NCBI RefSeq assembly: GCF_000194945.1
Contig: NZ_GL878507.1
Location: 1,007,963-1,071,962 of the forward strand
DNA from: Streptococcus sanguinis SK1 = NCTC 7863
GTDB taxonomy: Bacteria; Bacillota; Bacilli; Lactobacillales; Streptococcaceae
Reading direction: 5' to 3'
DNA: 64,000 bases
In this document: piece after piece, positions 37,610 through 47,163 of the stretch
Numbering within the stretch: the first letter of the stretch is position 1
Layout of the letters: each line of letters begins with the position of its first letter
Translations under genes and position numbers: made by a program
Notes under the pieces: model-generated
Databases searched by the model: none
Told to the model about the DNA's origin: nothing
The model's input: only the letters and a program-made list of their open reading frames with translations

Positions 37610-38752
37610 TTATTCATCAACTTCATAAAACACTTCTTTTAAAACAGCAATCCCCTGCTGAATTTCCTCCCTGCTGATAGTCAAAGGCGGCAGGAGACGG
37701 ATAACATTCTCTCCGGCTGTCAGGATAATCAAGCCCTTCTGACGAGCGGCTTCAACAACCTTTGACAGACTGACACTTGTTTCAATCCCAATCATCATGC
37801 CCAGACCGCGAACAGCAGAAATCTTTGGATGATTCTGAAAAGCAAGCTGCAGCTGCTCCAATAAGATATCACTCTTAGATCTGACTTCTTCCAGAAAGCC
37901 TGCCTCTTTCATGATATGCAAAGTCTCCAAGGCAGCTGCCATGGCTAATTTATTGCCACCAAAGGTAGAACCATGACTGCCAGGTCCAAAAGCCGGAGCC
38001 AAGCTAGATTTTCCTAATAGAGCGCCAGCGGGCAAGCCATTGGCCAGCCCCTTAGCCAGTGTAACAATATCCGGTATAATCCCATAATGCTCAAAGGAAT
38101 AAAGCTGACCCGTGCGCCCCATACCTGTCTGGACCTCATCAACAATCAGCAAAATCTCCTCTCGTCGGCAAAAATCAGCCAAGTTTTTGACAAAGGTTAC
38201 TTCTGCTGGACGAACCCCCGATTCTCCTTGGACCAATTCCAGCATGACAGCTGCCGTATCCTGATTGACCAACTTTTCTACGCTAGCTAGATCATTGTAA
38301 ACCGCATAGCTGAAATGGGGCACACCATCACCAAATCCTTTCTTGATCTTATCCTGTCCTGTTGCGGCCATAGCACCAAAGGTCCGACCGTGAAAGGATT
38401 GCTGAAAAGTGATAATACCTTGCTTGCCAGTAGCTTTGCGGGCTAGCTTAATAGCAGCTTCATTGGCTTCTGCTCCGCTATTGCAGAAAAATGCCAAATA
38501 ATTATAAGAAACTGCCAGTTCCTGAGCCACCTGCTCTTGCAGAGAGCTAAGATAGAGATTGGGACTATGCCAGATGCGCCCTGCTTGCTGGAGCAAAGCC
38601 TGCTGAACCTGCGGGTGAAAGCCAAGATTGGTTACGCCAATCCCCGATGAAAAGTCCAAATAAGCCTTTCCCTCACTGTCAATCAGATAGGAGCCCTCTG
38701 CTTTAACAAACTCAATAGGTGCCCTCTTGTAGTTTTCAAATAAATAAGTCAT
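37610..38752 (-). CDS. argD: Acetylornithine aminotransferase
   Basis: PLP enzyme making N-acetylornithine from the semialdehyde. ILLIVDEVQTGMGRTGQLY and the PLP lysine in VTLAKGLANGLPAGALLG are intact; length 380 fits class-III aminotransferases. Last gene of argCJBD, 2 nt after argB. It could also act in lysine-type pathways in other organisms, but the operon fixes its role here. Confidence 0.96.
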   Translation of the reverse strand: MTYLFENYKRAPIEFVKAEGSYLIDSEGKAYLDFSSGIGVTNLGFHPQVQQALLQQAGRIWHSPNLYLSSLQEQVAQELAVSYNYLAFFCNSGAEANEAAIKLARKATGKQGIITFQQSFHGRTFGAMAATGQDKIKKGFGDGVPHFSYAVYNDLASVEKLVNQDTAAVMLELVQGESGVRPAEVTFVKNLADFCRREEILLIVDEVQTGMGRTGQLYSFEHYGIIPDIVTLAKGLANGLPAGALLGKSSLAPAFGPGSHGSTFGGNKLAMAAALETLHIMKEAGFLEEVRSKSDILLEQLQLAFQNHPKISAVRGLGMMIGIETSVSLSKVVEAARQKGLIILTAGENVIRLLPPLTISREEIQQGIAVLKEVFYEVDE

Positions 38753-38754
38753 CG

Positions 38755-39492
38755 TTATCCCTCTGCTATCAAGGTGCCTGTCGAAAGATTGTCACCAATC
38801 AGAACCTGCCCGACACCGGAAAGCACAGTCTGGACAGCACTCTCAATCTTAGGAATCATGCCGCCCTTGATGACACCTGTCTGAATCTTCTTGGACACCT
38901 GACTGGTCAGAATCTGGGGCAGAACTTTTTTGTCCTCTAGAACCCCTTCTATATCTGTCATCAAGATCAGCTTCTCTGCCTGCAAACTACTAGCAACTGC
39001 CGCAGCAAGATAGTCTGCATTGATATTTAAGAGCTCGCCAGCTGCATTTTCTCCTAGCGAAGCTAGCACTGGGACTATGTCCTCAGCTAGCAGCTGCTCT
39101 AGATAGGCAGTTTGAATCGCCGTCACCTGACCGACATAGCCATAGAGGTCTTTATTGATAAAATCTGCCGAAACTGTCTTTCCCAAATGAGAAACCAGCT
39201 GAAGGCTTTCAATATCTGAGTCGTTCAGTTCTTGTGTCAACGTCCGGCCGACTTGACCTAGCAAAGCCTGCTCAATAATGGGTAAATCAGACTTAGCTGT
39301 CACTCGCAACCCCTTAACCTTACGAGTAGGCAGCTGGCGCTCTTTCATAAGTTGGTTTATGACCAGACCACCCCCGTGAACGACCACGATTTTCTTACCA
39401 GCTGCTATCCACGCTTGCATTTGCTTGATAAACTTAGTAGACAGCTTTTGCGCAGCAACACCGCCAATTTTTATAACAATCACATCTTTCAT
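38755..39492 (-). CDS. argB: Acetylglutamate kinase
   Basis: Phosphorylates N-acetylglutamate. The 245 residues show the amino-acid-kinase fold: VIKIGGVAAQ at the start, VVVHGGGLVINQL, and LILMTDIEGVLEDKKV. This is the short form, without the N-terminal helix usual in the arginine-inhibited enzymes. With ArgJ present, the pathway is the acetyl-recycling one. Confidence 0.96.
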   Translation of the reverse strand: MKDVIVIKIGGVAAQKLSTKFIKQMQAWIAAGKKIVVVHGGGLVINQLMKERQLPTRKVKGLRVTAKSDLPIIEQALLGQVGRTLTQELNDSDIESLQLVSHLGKTVSADFINKDLYGYVGQVTAIQTAYLEQLLAEDIVPVLASLGENAAGELLNINADYLAAAVASSLQAEKLILMTDIEGVLEDKKVLPQILTSQVSKKIQTGVIKGGMIPKIESAVQTVLSGVGQVLIGDNLSTGTLIAEG

Positions 39493-39503
39493 TGCATTTC
39501 TCC

Positions 39504-40697
39504 TTAAGTTCTATAGAGGGCGTTGATTTTCACATAATCATAGGATAGATCGCAGCCCCAGGCCTGAGCTTCAGCTTCCCCATCGTGTAGGTCAATGGTC
39601 AAGGTCAGCAGCTCCCCAGCCATGGCATCACTTGTTTCCTCGGGGTCAAAAGCCACAGGGCTAGAAGCCTGCATAACTGGAATCCCCTCAATCCAAATAT
39701 CAATATTATCTACCGAGACATCTGCTCCCGCATAGCCGATAGCTGCTAAGATTCGTCCCCAATTGGGATCTTGACCAAAAATAGCCGTTTTGACCAAGCT
39801 AGAGCCAACGACACTCTTAGCAATCATACGGCCGCTCTGTTCATCCTTGGCATGCAGCACATTAACTTCAATCAGCTTGGTCGCTCCCTCGCCATCCTTG
39901 GCAATTTTCTTAGCCAAGTCAGCCATAAGATAGCGGAGCATCTTAGAAAACTTTTCAAATTCTTCCGTATCTGGTAGAATTTCTTCGTTTTGTCGGCAGC
40001 CATTTGCCATGACTAATACCATGTCATTAGTCGATGTATCGCCATCCACCGTGATTTGGTTGAAAGTCGTCTCCACATGCTGACTGAGAGCCTTTTGCAA
40101 GGTAGCACTGGAAATATTGGCATCACAGGTGATAAAGGCCAGCATAGTCGCCATATTCGGATGAATCATGCCCGAGCCCTTGGCTACTCCCGCCATAGTC
40201 ACCAGGTCTGAGCCAAACTCTTCTGTGACTACACAGGTCTTGGTACAAGTATCCGTCGTCAAGATAGCCTCAGCAAAATCTTCTGCCTTGCCACTCACCA
40301 GAATCTGTGACAGACCATTTTTCAGAGCATTCATTGGAAGCTGCTCGCCGATGACTCCTGTAGAAGCCAGACCAACCAAGTCAGGCTCAATCTTCAGCTT
40401 TTGGGCAGTCAAACGCTGCATTTCATAGGCGGCGTCCAGCCCCTGCTGGCCTGTACAGGAATTGGCAACACCAGAATTAACCACTATTGCCTGCAATTTC
40501 TGGCTCTTTTGAATTGATGCTTTGGTCACTAGAAGCGGAGCAGCAATGACCTTATTGGTCGTATAGACTCCTGCCACACTGGCCGGTACTTCTGATACAA
40601 TCCAGCAAAAATCCAACTTCTTTTTCTTAAAGCCAGCGTGTAAACCGTCAGCTGAAAAGCCTAGCGGACTGGCAATCGTTCCATCAATAATCTTCAT
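39504..40697 (-). CDS. argJ: Glutamate N-acetyltransferase / amino-acid N-acetyltransferase ArgJ
   Basis: Transfers acetyl from acetylornithine to glutamate, closing the cycle. The self-cleavage site that yields alpha and beta chains lies just before Thr in MATMLAFITCDA; QITVDGDTSTNDMVLVMANG is the other conserved block. Length 397. It lies between argC and argB. No argF, argG or argH is in the window. Confidence 0.96.
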   Translation of the reverse strand: MKIIDGTIASPLGFSADGLHAGFKKKKLDFCWIVSEVPASVAGVYTTNKVIAAPLLVTKASIQKSQKLQAIVVNSGVANSCTGQQGLDAAYEMQRLTAQKLKIEPDLVGLASTGVIGEQLPMNALKNGLSQILVSGKAEDFAEAILTTDTCTKTCVVTEEFGSDLVTMAGVAKGSGMIHPNMATMLAFITCDANISSATLQKALSQHVETTFNQITVDGDTSTNDMVLVMANGCRQNEEILPDTEEFEKFSKMLRYLMADLAKKIAKDGEGATKLIEVNVLHAKDEQSGRMIAKSVVGSSLVKTAIFGQDPNWGRILAAIGYAGADVSVDNIDIWIEGIPVMQASSPVAFDPEETSDAMAGELLTLTIDLHDGEAEAQAWGCDLSYDYVKINALYRT

Positions 40698-40714
40698 ATC
40701 TAACCCTTTCTCAT

Positions 40715-41737
40715 CTAGACATAGGACGGTTGACTGAGCAGGCCATCTTTTTCGGGAAAGCCCAGCATCAGATTCATATTTTGAACCGCCTGACCAGCAG
40801 CCCCCTTAATCAGGTTATCCAGCACAGCCACTACAGTTAAAATATTTGTCACAGGATTATAGTCAAAACCAATATCTGTATAATTAGTACCTACAACCTG
40901 GTGCAGATTCGGCAGAGCTGCTTGGATACGGACAAAAGGCTTGTCCTGATAGCAATCTTGGTAAATAGCAGCCAGCTCTTCTCGAGTCAAAGGGGCTTTC
41001 AACTTACTATAAACTGTCGCCACGATGCCACGATTGAGCGGAATAAGGGAAGTTGAAAACTGAATCTGCTGCAATCTCTTATCAAAACGCTGCAACTGCT
41101 GCACAATCTCTGGAATATGCTGATGCTGATTCAGCTTGTAAGTCACATAATTGTCATGCACATGGACAAAATGGCTGGATGCAGCTGGATTTTTCCCTGC
41201 CCCTGTCAAACCGCTCTTGGCGTCGACAATAATGGAGTCAAGCTCAATCGCCTGAGCCTGCAGCAAAGGAATCAAGGCCAACTCTGTAGCTGTCGCATAG
41301 CAGCCGGGATTGGCAATAAATCGCTTCCCTCTGATATCTGTAAATTCAGACAGTCCATAAATAAACTCTTTTTGAACATGGACTTCAGCTGGCTCTTTCT
41401 GATACCATTTTTTATAAATATTCCCTGGCAAACGATGATCGCCAGATAGGTCAATGACTGGAAATCCTGCTTCTACAAAGTCTTTTGACAAATCTTTAGC
41501 CACTCCGCTTGACGTTGCAAAGAAAACAAGATCTGCTCGTCGCATAATTTCTTGACTGTCAAAAGCTTCTATTTTCAGGTCGCAAATCCCCTTCAAATGA
41601 GGATAAAACTCTGACACAGGAGCCTCCATATCTTGGCTGGCATGAAGGGAAACGACTTCTGCCTTCGGATGTTGCAGTAAAATACGGAGGAGTTCCATTC
41701 CTGAGTAACCAGTAATTCCTACAATCGAAATTCGCAT
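40715..41737 (-). CDS. argC: N-acetyl-gamma-glutamyl-phosphate reductase
   Basis: NADPH-dependent reductase of the third step. The N-terminal nucleotide motif is [19 protein letters not shown] and the catalytic Cys is in [13 protein letters not shown] start it at ATG 41737 ([10 protein letters not shown]) after GGAGG; a longer frame upstream runs through the promoter and ARG-box region and is not credible. Length 340. First gene of the operon. Confidence 0.96.
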   Translation of the reverse strand: MRISIVGITGYSGMELLRILLQHPKAEVVSLHASQDMEAPVSEFYPHLKGICDLKIEAFDSQEIMRRADLVFFATSSGVAKDLSKDFVEAGFPVIDLSGDHRLPGNIYKKWYQKEPAEVHVQKEFIYGLSEFTDIRGKRFIANPGCYATATELALIPLLQAQAIELDSIIVDAKSGLTGAGKNPAASSHFVHVHDNYVTYKLNQHQHIPEIVQQLQRFDKRLQQIQFSTSLIPLNRGIVATVYSKLKAPLTREELAAIYQDCYQDKPFVRIQAALPNLHQVVGTNYTDIGFDYNPVTNILTVVAVLDNLIKGAAGQAVQNMNLMLGFPEKDGLLSQPSYV

Positions 41738-41753
41738 ATTTTTAAAACACCTC

Positions 41754-41822
41754 CGTATAAATATGCGTTTTATTTTACTCGTATATTTTCCCTTTGTCAA
41801 GTATTTTCTGTATTTTTATGCA
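41754..41822 (-). promoter_or_regulatory. argC promoter flanked by ARG-box-like sites
   Basis: Minus-strand -35 TTGACA (41800-41795), 17-nt spacer, -10 TAAAAT (41777-41772). ARG-box-like sequences CGTATAAATATGCG (41754-41767, at the expected start of transcription) and TGTATTTTTATGCA (41809-41822, upstream of -35) flank it. The layout suggests ArgR repression, possibly by looping. Confidence 0.65.
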
Positions 41823-41926
41823 ATATTTTTGAAAATATCATTATTTATTCTAAAACAATTCATAATTTCTTGCCGAAAAGTAGCCTATTTGCTTCTCATA
41901 TAGAGAAGTAAGAGAGCTAAGAGTAC

Positions 41927-41958
41927 AAAAAAAGATCTGCCCAAAGAGCAGACCTTTT
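41927..41958 (-). terminator. Terminator of alaS
   Basis: Minus-strand stem AGGTCTGC / GCAGATCT (loop about 7 nt, one G-U) followed by TTTTTTTG. Confidence 0.88.
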
Positions 41959-41978
41959 CATCTATCTGTTATCTAATA

Positions 41979-44597
41979 TTACAACTTCTCAGCAACTGCT
42001 GCTAGCAGGTCTGGAATAGCTGATTGCTTGCTGCCGCCGGCCATAGCCATGTCTGGCTTACCGCCGCCTCGACCATCTACAATCGGTGCCAATTCCTTAA
42101 TCAGATTACCAGCATGGATGTCCTTGGTCTTGCTGGCTGCAAGAACATTGACCTTGTCACCAATTGCTGCGACCAGTATAAGAACATCTGAATAGTCCTT
42201 CTGCTTCCAAGTGTCCGCAAAGGTACGCAGGGCACCTGCATCAGAAACAGAGACCTGACTAGCAATAAAGCTATGTCCATTTGCTTCTTGAACATTCTTG
42301 AAGACTTCACCAGAGGCCGCTGCTGCTGCCTTTTCCTTGAGCTCTGCATTCTCTTTTTGGAGTTGACGTAGCTGCTCTTGCAACGCTTCTACCTTGTGAG
42401 GCACTTCCTTGATTTGCGGTGCCTTAAGGGTTGCTGCGATAGCCTTGAGCGCCTCCTCTTCCTCACGATAGGCTGTGAAAGCTTCCTTGCTGGTGACCGC
42501 CAAGATACGACGAGTTCCGGATCCGATCCCCTCTTCTTTGACAATCTTGAAAATACCGATTTCAGAAGTGTTGCCTACGTGCGTTCCTCCGCAAAGCTCG
42601 ACAGAGTAGTCACCGATGGTTACGACGCGAACTTCTTTACCATACTTTTCGCCAAAGAGCGCCATGGCACCCATTTTCTTAGCTGTGTCAATATCTGTCT
42701 CTACTGTCTCAATGGCAAGGGCTTCCCAGATTTTCTCATTGACTTCTTGCTCAATAGCACGCAGCTCTTCTGCTGTCACTGCTTGGAAATGCGTAAAGTC
42801 AAAGCGCAGGAATTCTACTTCGTTCAGAGAGCCTGCTTGGGTTGCATGGTTACCAAGAACATTATGCAGGGCTGCATGTAAGAGGTGAGTCGCCGTATGG
42901 TTCTTCATAACACGGTGGCGACGGCTGTGGTCAATTTCCAGTTTATAGCTTTGACCCAGAGCCAGAGGATCCAAGACTTCTACAGTATGCAGTGGCTGAC
43001 CATTTGGTGCCTTTTGCACATCCGTAACTTGCGCTACCAAATTGCCTGCTCCATCAAAGATTTGACCGTGGTCGGCCACCTGACCACCCATTTCTGCATA
43101 GAATGGCGTTTCTGCAAAGATGAGGGCAGCTGTCCCTGACTCAACAGACTCCACTGCTGCATCATCTGCTACAATAGCAAGGAGTTCAGCAGTTAGCTCT
43201 TCTTTTTCGTAGTTAAAGACACTCTCTACAGTGATGGCCTGCAGGGTTTCATTTTGCATCCCCATTGAGCCGCCCTTGACGACAGAAGCACGCGCCCGAT
43301 CCTGCTGCTCTTTCATAGCCGCTTCAAAGCCAGCACGATCCACAGTCATGCCTGCTTCTTCAGCGATTTCTTCGGTCAACTCCAGCGGAAAACCGTAAGT
43401 ATCGTAGAGTTTAAAGGCATCTTGACCAGCAATAACAGTTTGTCCCTTAGCTTTCAAATCTGCCACAATTGTTTCTGCAAAGTGTTGACCAGAGTGCAGA
43501 GTACGAGCAAAAGATTCTTCCTCACTCTTGATAATCTTTTCGATAAAGTCTTGCTTTTCAAGAACTTCTGGGTAGTAGCTTTCCATAATCTTGCCCACAG
43601 TTGGAACCAGTTTGTAAAGGAAAGGCTCATTGATACCCAATTTTTGACCATGCATTGAAGCACGACGAAGCAGACGACGAAGGACATAGCCACGGCCTTC
43701 ATTTCCAGGAAGTGCGCCATCACCAATGGCAAAGGAGAGCGAGCGGATATGGTCTGCGATAACCTTGAAACTCATATTGTCGCCATCTTGATCATAGACC
43801 TTGCCAGACAGTTTCTCTACTTCACGAATGATTGGCATAAAGAGGTCGGTCTCAAAGTTGGTCTTAGCCCCTTGGATAACAGCGACCAAACGCTCCAAAC
43901 CTGCGCCCGTATCAATGTTCTTATGTGGTAATTCCTTGTATTCACTACGCGGTACAGCAGGGTCAGCGTTGAATTGTGACAAAACGATATTCCAGATTTC
44001 GATATAACGGTCGTTTTCAATATCTTCTTCTAAGAGACGGACCCCAATATTTTCTGGATCAAAAGCCTCACCTCGGTCAAAGAAAATCTCTGTATCCGGC
44101 CCAGAAGGTCCCGCACCGATTTCCCAGAAGTTGTCCTCAATCGGAATCAAATGACTGGGCTCAACTCCCATAGCAATCCAGCGGTTGTAAGAGTCCTTAT
44201 CGTCTGGATAGTAGGTCATGTAGAGCTTGTCTTTGGGAAAATCAAACCACTCAGGGCTAGTCAAAAGCTCGTAAGCCCACTCAATCGCTTCATCGCGGAA
44301 GTAATCACCGATAGAGAAGTTGCCCAGCATTTCAAACATAGTATGGTGGCGGGCAGTCTTTCCGACATTTTCAATATCGTTGGTCCGAATGGCCTTTTGA
44401 GCATTGGTAATCCGAGGATTCTCTGGAATAATGGTTCCGTCAAAGTATTTCTTGAGGGTTGCTACACCAGAATTAATCCAGAGCAAGGTTGGATCGTTGA
44501 CCGGCACCAAGCTGACAGACGGTTCTACTGCATGACCTTTACTTGCCCAAAAATCCAGCCACATTTGACGAACCTGAGCACTTGACATTTGTTTCAT
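41979..44597 (-). CDS. alaS: Alanyl-tRNA synthetase
   Basis: Class II synthetase, 872 residues. Order of domains: aminoacylation core (motif 1 region [37 protein letters not shown]), editing domain with zinc-site pieces [12 protein letters not shown] and VELCGGTHV, then the C-Ala oligomerisation domain ending [12 protein letters not shown]. All complete. It lies 38 nt after the LURP-one-type gene, and both are behind an alanine-specific T-box. Confidence 0.97.
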   Translation of the reverse strand: MKQMSSAQVRQMWLDFWASKGHAVEPSVSLVPVNDPTLLWINSGVATLKKYFDGTIIPENPRITNAQKAIRTNDIENVGKTARHHTMFEMLGNFSIGDYFRDEAIEWAYELLTSPEWFDFPKDKLYMTYYPDDKDSYNRWIAMGVEPSHLIPIEDNFWEIGAGPSGPDTEIFFDRGEAFDPENIGVRLLEEDIENDRYIEIWNIVLSQFNADPAVPRSEYKELPHKNIDTGAGLERLVAVIQGAKTNFETDLFMPIIREVEKLSGKVYDQDGDNMSFKVIADHIRSLSFAIGDGALPGNEGRGYVLRRLLRRASMHGQKLGINEPFLYKLVPTVGKIMESYYPEVLEKQDFIEKIIKSEEESFARTLHSGQHFAETIVADLKAKGQTVIAGQDAFKLYDTYGFPLELTEEIAEEAGMTVDRAGFEAAMKEQQDRARASVVKGGSMGMQNETLQAITVESVFNYEKEELTAELLAIVADDAAVESVESGTAALIFAETPFYAEMGGQVADHGQIFDGAGNLVAQVTDVQKAPNGQPLHTVEVLDPLALGQSYKLEIDHSRRHRVMKNHTATHLLHAALHNVLGNHATQAGSLNEVEFLRFDFTHFQAVTAEELRAIEQEVNEKIWEALAIETVETDIDTAKKMGAMALFGEKYGKEVRVVTIGDYSVELCGGTHVGNTSEIGIFKIVKEEGIGSGTRRILAVTSKEAFTAYREEEEALKAIAATLKAPQIKEVPHKVEALQEQLRQLQKENAELKEKAAAAASGEVFKNVQEANGHSFIASQVSVSDAGALRTFADTWKQKDYSDVLILVAAIGDKVNVLAASKTKDIHAGNLIKELAPIVDGRGGGKPDMAMAGGSKQSAIPDLLAAVAEKL

Positions 44598-44635
44598 TTC
44601 TTTTTCTCCTTAATTTTTTTCTAAAAATAATTGCA

Positions 44636-45121
44636 TTATGACGACGAACTTTCCAGCATTTCAACATAATCAATAGCGACACAGAGGGAAATCACCAAAT
44701 CTGAATAAGTCACATCATAGACACTCACCTGATAAGTAGAGGTTAGATGGAAGAGTTCCTTGGTAATCTCTGCAACGACTTGATTGCTGTCATCCAGCAG
44801 ACGAAAGTTTAAATCCCAGATATTCCCTTCAACTCGAAGACCCAAATTATCAAATTTATATTTATCACGCAAAAAAGAGAATTTCTTACGGATATAAAAG
44901 CTATGCCCGCTGCTGAGTTTAATTTCAAACTGGGGCAGGAGGGTTATAAGGGTCTTGGTAATCCGACTGACGATTTGACCCTGACTATCATAGATAGTAA
45001 AGGTCTTAGGAATCTGGAAGAAAGAGCCTTCCACTTGGTAATCCACATTCCCTCGATCGTCCTTGATATCAAAGCGTTCGCCGCCTAAGCGAAATTTCTG
45101 TTTGACAAGATAGGTTTTCAT
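44636..45121 (-). CDS. LURP-one-related family protein (YxjI-like)
   Basis: 161-residue soluble protein of the LURP-one/Tubby-C-like fold: a series of short beta-strand pairs (YLVKQKFRLGGERFDIKDD, VEGSFFQIPKTFTIYD, LGLRVEGNIWDLNFRL). Biochemical function unknown. ATG 45121 (MKTYLVKQKF) follows GGAGG; a longer open frame upstream is in fact the T-box leader. Being between the T-box and alaS means its expression should also respond to alanine charging. Confidence 0.85.
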   Translation of the reverse strand: MKTYLVKQKFRLGGERFDIKDDRGNVDYQVEGSFFQIPKTFTIYDSQGQIVSRITKTLITLLPQFEIKLSSGHSFYIRKKFSFLRDKYKFDNLGLRVEGNIWDLNFRLLDDSNQVVAEITKELFHLTSTYQVSVYDVTYSDLVISLCVAIDYVEMLESSSS

Positions 45122-45144
45122 TATGTTACCTCCAGAGTCAACAT

Positions 45145-45320
45145 AAAAGACAAGTTCCTTGTCCGAAGGGCGAAAAACCGCGGTACCACCTTCATTCAAT
45201 GAACTTGTCATTCTCATTTCGTATTCTATTTTGCTAGATGAGTAGCATGATTCTCCGTCTCAGATGGCTCGCAGCACCGCCAATTCTCTGAACTAAGAAC
45301 TTGAAAAATCAATTCTCACC
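45145..45320 (-). ncRNA. Alanine T-box riboswitch leader
   Basis: The minus strand carries the T-box motif AAGGTGGTACCGCGG (45192-45178). Upstream is a Stem I distal part (CAGAGAATTGGCGG..GCC), and then the specifier loop with codon GCT, alanine, at 45246-45244, followed by a purine. Downstream is the terminator: GGAACTTGTC then TTTT, which can pair with GACAAGTTC upstream of the T-box. Uncharged tRNA-Ala should switch to the antiterminator and allow transcription of the LURP-one gene and alaS. Confidence 0.88.
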
Positions 45321-45326
45321 AGTCTT

Positions 45327-45355
45327 ATTATACTTGCTTATTGTCTTTTCGTCAA
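45327..45355 (-). promoter_or_regulatory. Promoter of the T-box/alaS operon
   Basis: Minus-strand -35 TTGACG (45355-45350), 17-nt spacer, consensus -10 TATAAT (45332-45327), directly before the T-box leader and 3 nt after the prsA stop. Confidence 0.8.
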
Positions 45356-45357
45356 CC

Positions 45358-46365
45358 TTATTCTGCGGCTGAGGATGAAGCTTCTTCTGAACTGCTTTCA
45401 GCTGCTGAGCTAGATTCAGAAGTCTTTGAGCTGCTGGCAGCACTTGATGAAGAAGTTGAAGAACCTGTCGTTTCAATATACTGAGCAAAGACAGATTGGA
45501 AAGCACTGTCCTTAACCTTGATGTTGGCATCTTTCAGCTCTTTAGCTACAACGCTTTGGATAAAGCTAGTATCTTTTTCTTTTTGTGCAATGATAATCTT
45601 TTTCAGTTTATCTTTGTAGTCTTTCCAGTTAGAAGATTTCTCTGACTTCTTGACCAGCTTAACAATATAGTAGCTTGCTGAATACTGTGAATCTGGCACA
45701 GTCACAAGGTCTGAAACGCCATTTTCTTCCAAAGCAAAGGCAGCTTTTTTGACAGCATCTGGAACATCAGTAGAGCCAGAGTCAAACTTGATTTCTCCGC
45801 CTTTTTCCTTAGTGGCAGCATCGGTAGAGTTTTCCTTAGCGATTTGACTGAAGTCTGCTCCTTCAGCTTTAGCTTTTTCAAGGACTTCCTTACCTTTGTC
45901 TTCGCTGTCAACCTTAATGATTTGAGCTGTTACTTCTGGCGTGTAGTTTTCAAAGGCAGCCTTGTAGTTTTCGTCAGTCAGCTCTTTTTCAGCAGCCTTC
46001 TTAACAGCATGCTCTACCAGCATATTGGTGCGGATTTGCTCCTTGTAGGCATCTTCGGTCAATCCGTTTTGAGCCAAGACTTGGGCAAAAGCTGTACCGT
46101 AAGCAGTTTTAGACTTTTCGAAAGCATCCTTAACATCCTTGTCTTTGACGTCTTTGCCGTATTTTTCTTCAAAGATGTCTTTGATAGCCATCTGCAGCAA
46201 GACCTGCTGAGCTGCACCATTGTTTTTCACTTGATCGTAAAATTCATTGACAGTAATCGTGTTTCCTTTCATGGTCACGATGTCCTTGCCTTCTGAGTTA
46301 GAACATGCTGCTAATACAGCGACTGACAAGAGTGTCACAGCTCCTGCAAATATTTTTTTCTTCAT
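45358..46365 (-). CDS. prsA: PrsA foldase lipoprotein (parvulin-type peptidyl-prolyl isomerase)
   Basis: Extracytoplasmic chaperone that helps secreted proteins fold after Sec export. ATG 46365 (MKKKIFAGAVTLLSVAVLAAC) gives a signal peptide with lipobox LAAC, so Cys-21 is the lipid anchor. A helical domain precedes the PPIase core (VTAQIIKVDSEDKGKEVLEK, GGEIKFDSGS). The C-terminal 35 residues are almost only Ser, Ala and Glu, an unusual low-complexity tail. Length 335. Confidence 0.94.
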   Translation of the reverse strand: MKKKIFAGAVTLLSVAVLAACSNSEGKDIVTMKGNTITVNEFYDQVKNNGAAQQVLLQMAIKDIFEEKYGKDVKDKDVKDAFEKSKTAYGTAFAQVLAQNGLTEDAYKEQIRTNMLVEHAVKKAAEKELTDENYKAAFENYTPEVTAQIIKVDSEDKGKEVLEKAKAEGADFSQIAKENSTDAATKEKGGEIKFDSGSTDVPDAVKKAAFALEENGVSDLVTVPDSQYSASYYIVKLVKKSEKSSNWKDYKDKLKKIIIAQKEKDTSFIQSVVAKELKDANIKVKDSAFQSVFAQYIETTGSSTSSSSAASSSKTSESSSAAESSSEEASSSAAE

Positions 46366-46478
46366 TTTATATTGACTCCTTATTCTTAAAAGTTCACGTT
46401 TTCTATTGTAGCACAAATTTGAATTGATATCTTAAATTTTACTAAAAATTTTTGGAAATTAGGAAAAAATCAGAGATG

Positions 46479-47162
46479 TCATTTTTTTCTAATCATAAGC
46501 AGACCATCTCCCAAGGGAAGCAGACTGGAAGTTAAATCTGGACTGTCCAAAGTTGCGTCAAAAAGACTGTGCAGTCCTCGGTAAATAGCTCGTTGACCAC
46601 GCTTAATTTCTTCAAAAGGCTTGGCAACATCTCCTCCTTGAAAGACATCATCAATGAGGACCAGGCCACCAGGATTAAGGCGCTTGAGGACTTGGGGCAG
46701 AAAGACCACATACTTGGACTTGGCAGAGTCCATAAAGACAAGGTCGTAGGAATCCTCCAGTGTCTCAAGCAGATCCACCGCATCCCCTTCCAGCAGGGTG
46801 ATCTGCTGACGGCTGTCATACTTAGCAAAATTAGCCTTGGCCAGCTCAATCATCTCTGGATTGCGGTCAATAGTCGTAATCTGAGCCTGAGGAGCATGTT
46901 CTGCCATCAAAAGGGTCGAAAAACCAATAGCAGTACCGATTTCTAAAATCTTCTTTGGTTGGAAACTTTCGACTAGCAGGCGGAAGTAAGCCACTGTCTC
47001 ATGGGGAATCACTGGCACATTTTCAGCTCTGGCGAAATCCTCCAGCTCCTTGAGTCCACCAGTGACCGGCTGGAGACGCTGTCTCATAAAGTCTACGACT
47101 TCTTCTTTGACCACTGGCCGGCGCATATTGGGATTAGAGTTTTGATTATAAGTCTCGACCAT
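46479..47162 (-). CDS. SAM-dependent O-methyltransferase (YrrM/TrmR-like)
   Basis: 227 residues with the class I methyltransferase fold of the COMT type: KKILEIGTAIGFSTLLMAEH (SAM motif I), TTIDRNPEMIELAK, DLVFMDSAKSKYVVFLPQV and GLVLIDDVFQGGDV. The Asp/Asn metal ligands fit. The nearest known role is tRNA 5-hydroxyuridine methylation by B. subtilis TrmR (YrrM); this assignment is by family resemblance. It begins 1 nt after the pepF stop. Confidence 0.88.
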   Translation of the reverse strand: MVETYNQNSNPNMRRPVVKEEVVDFMRQRLQPVTGGLKELEDFARAENVPVIPHETVAYFRLLVESFQPKKILEIGTAIGFSTLLMAEHAPQAQITTIDRNPEMIELAKANFAKYDSRQQITLLEGDAVDLLETLEDSYDLVFMDSAKSKYVVFLPQVLKRLNPGGLVLIDDVFQGGDVAKPFEEIKRGQRAIYRGLHSLFDATLDSPDLTSSLLPLGDGLLMIRKK

Positions 47163-47163
47163 C

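Noticed and set aside
45122..45217. N-terminal extension of the LURP-one protein
   Set aside because: This stretch contains the T-box motif and terminator of the alaS leader; the ribosome site lies just before 45121.
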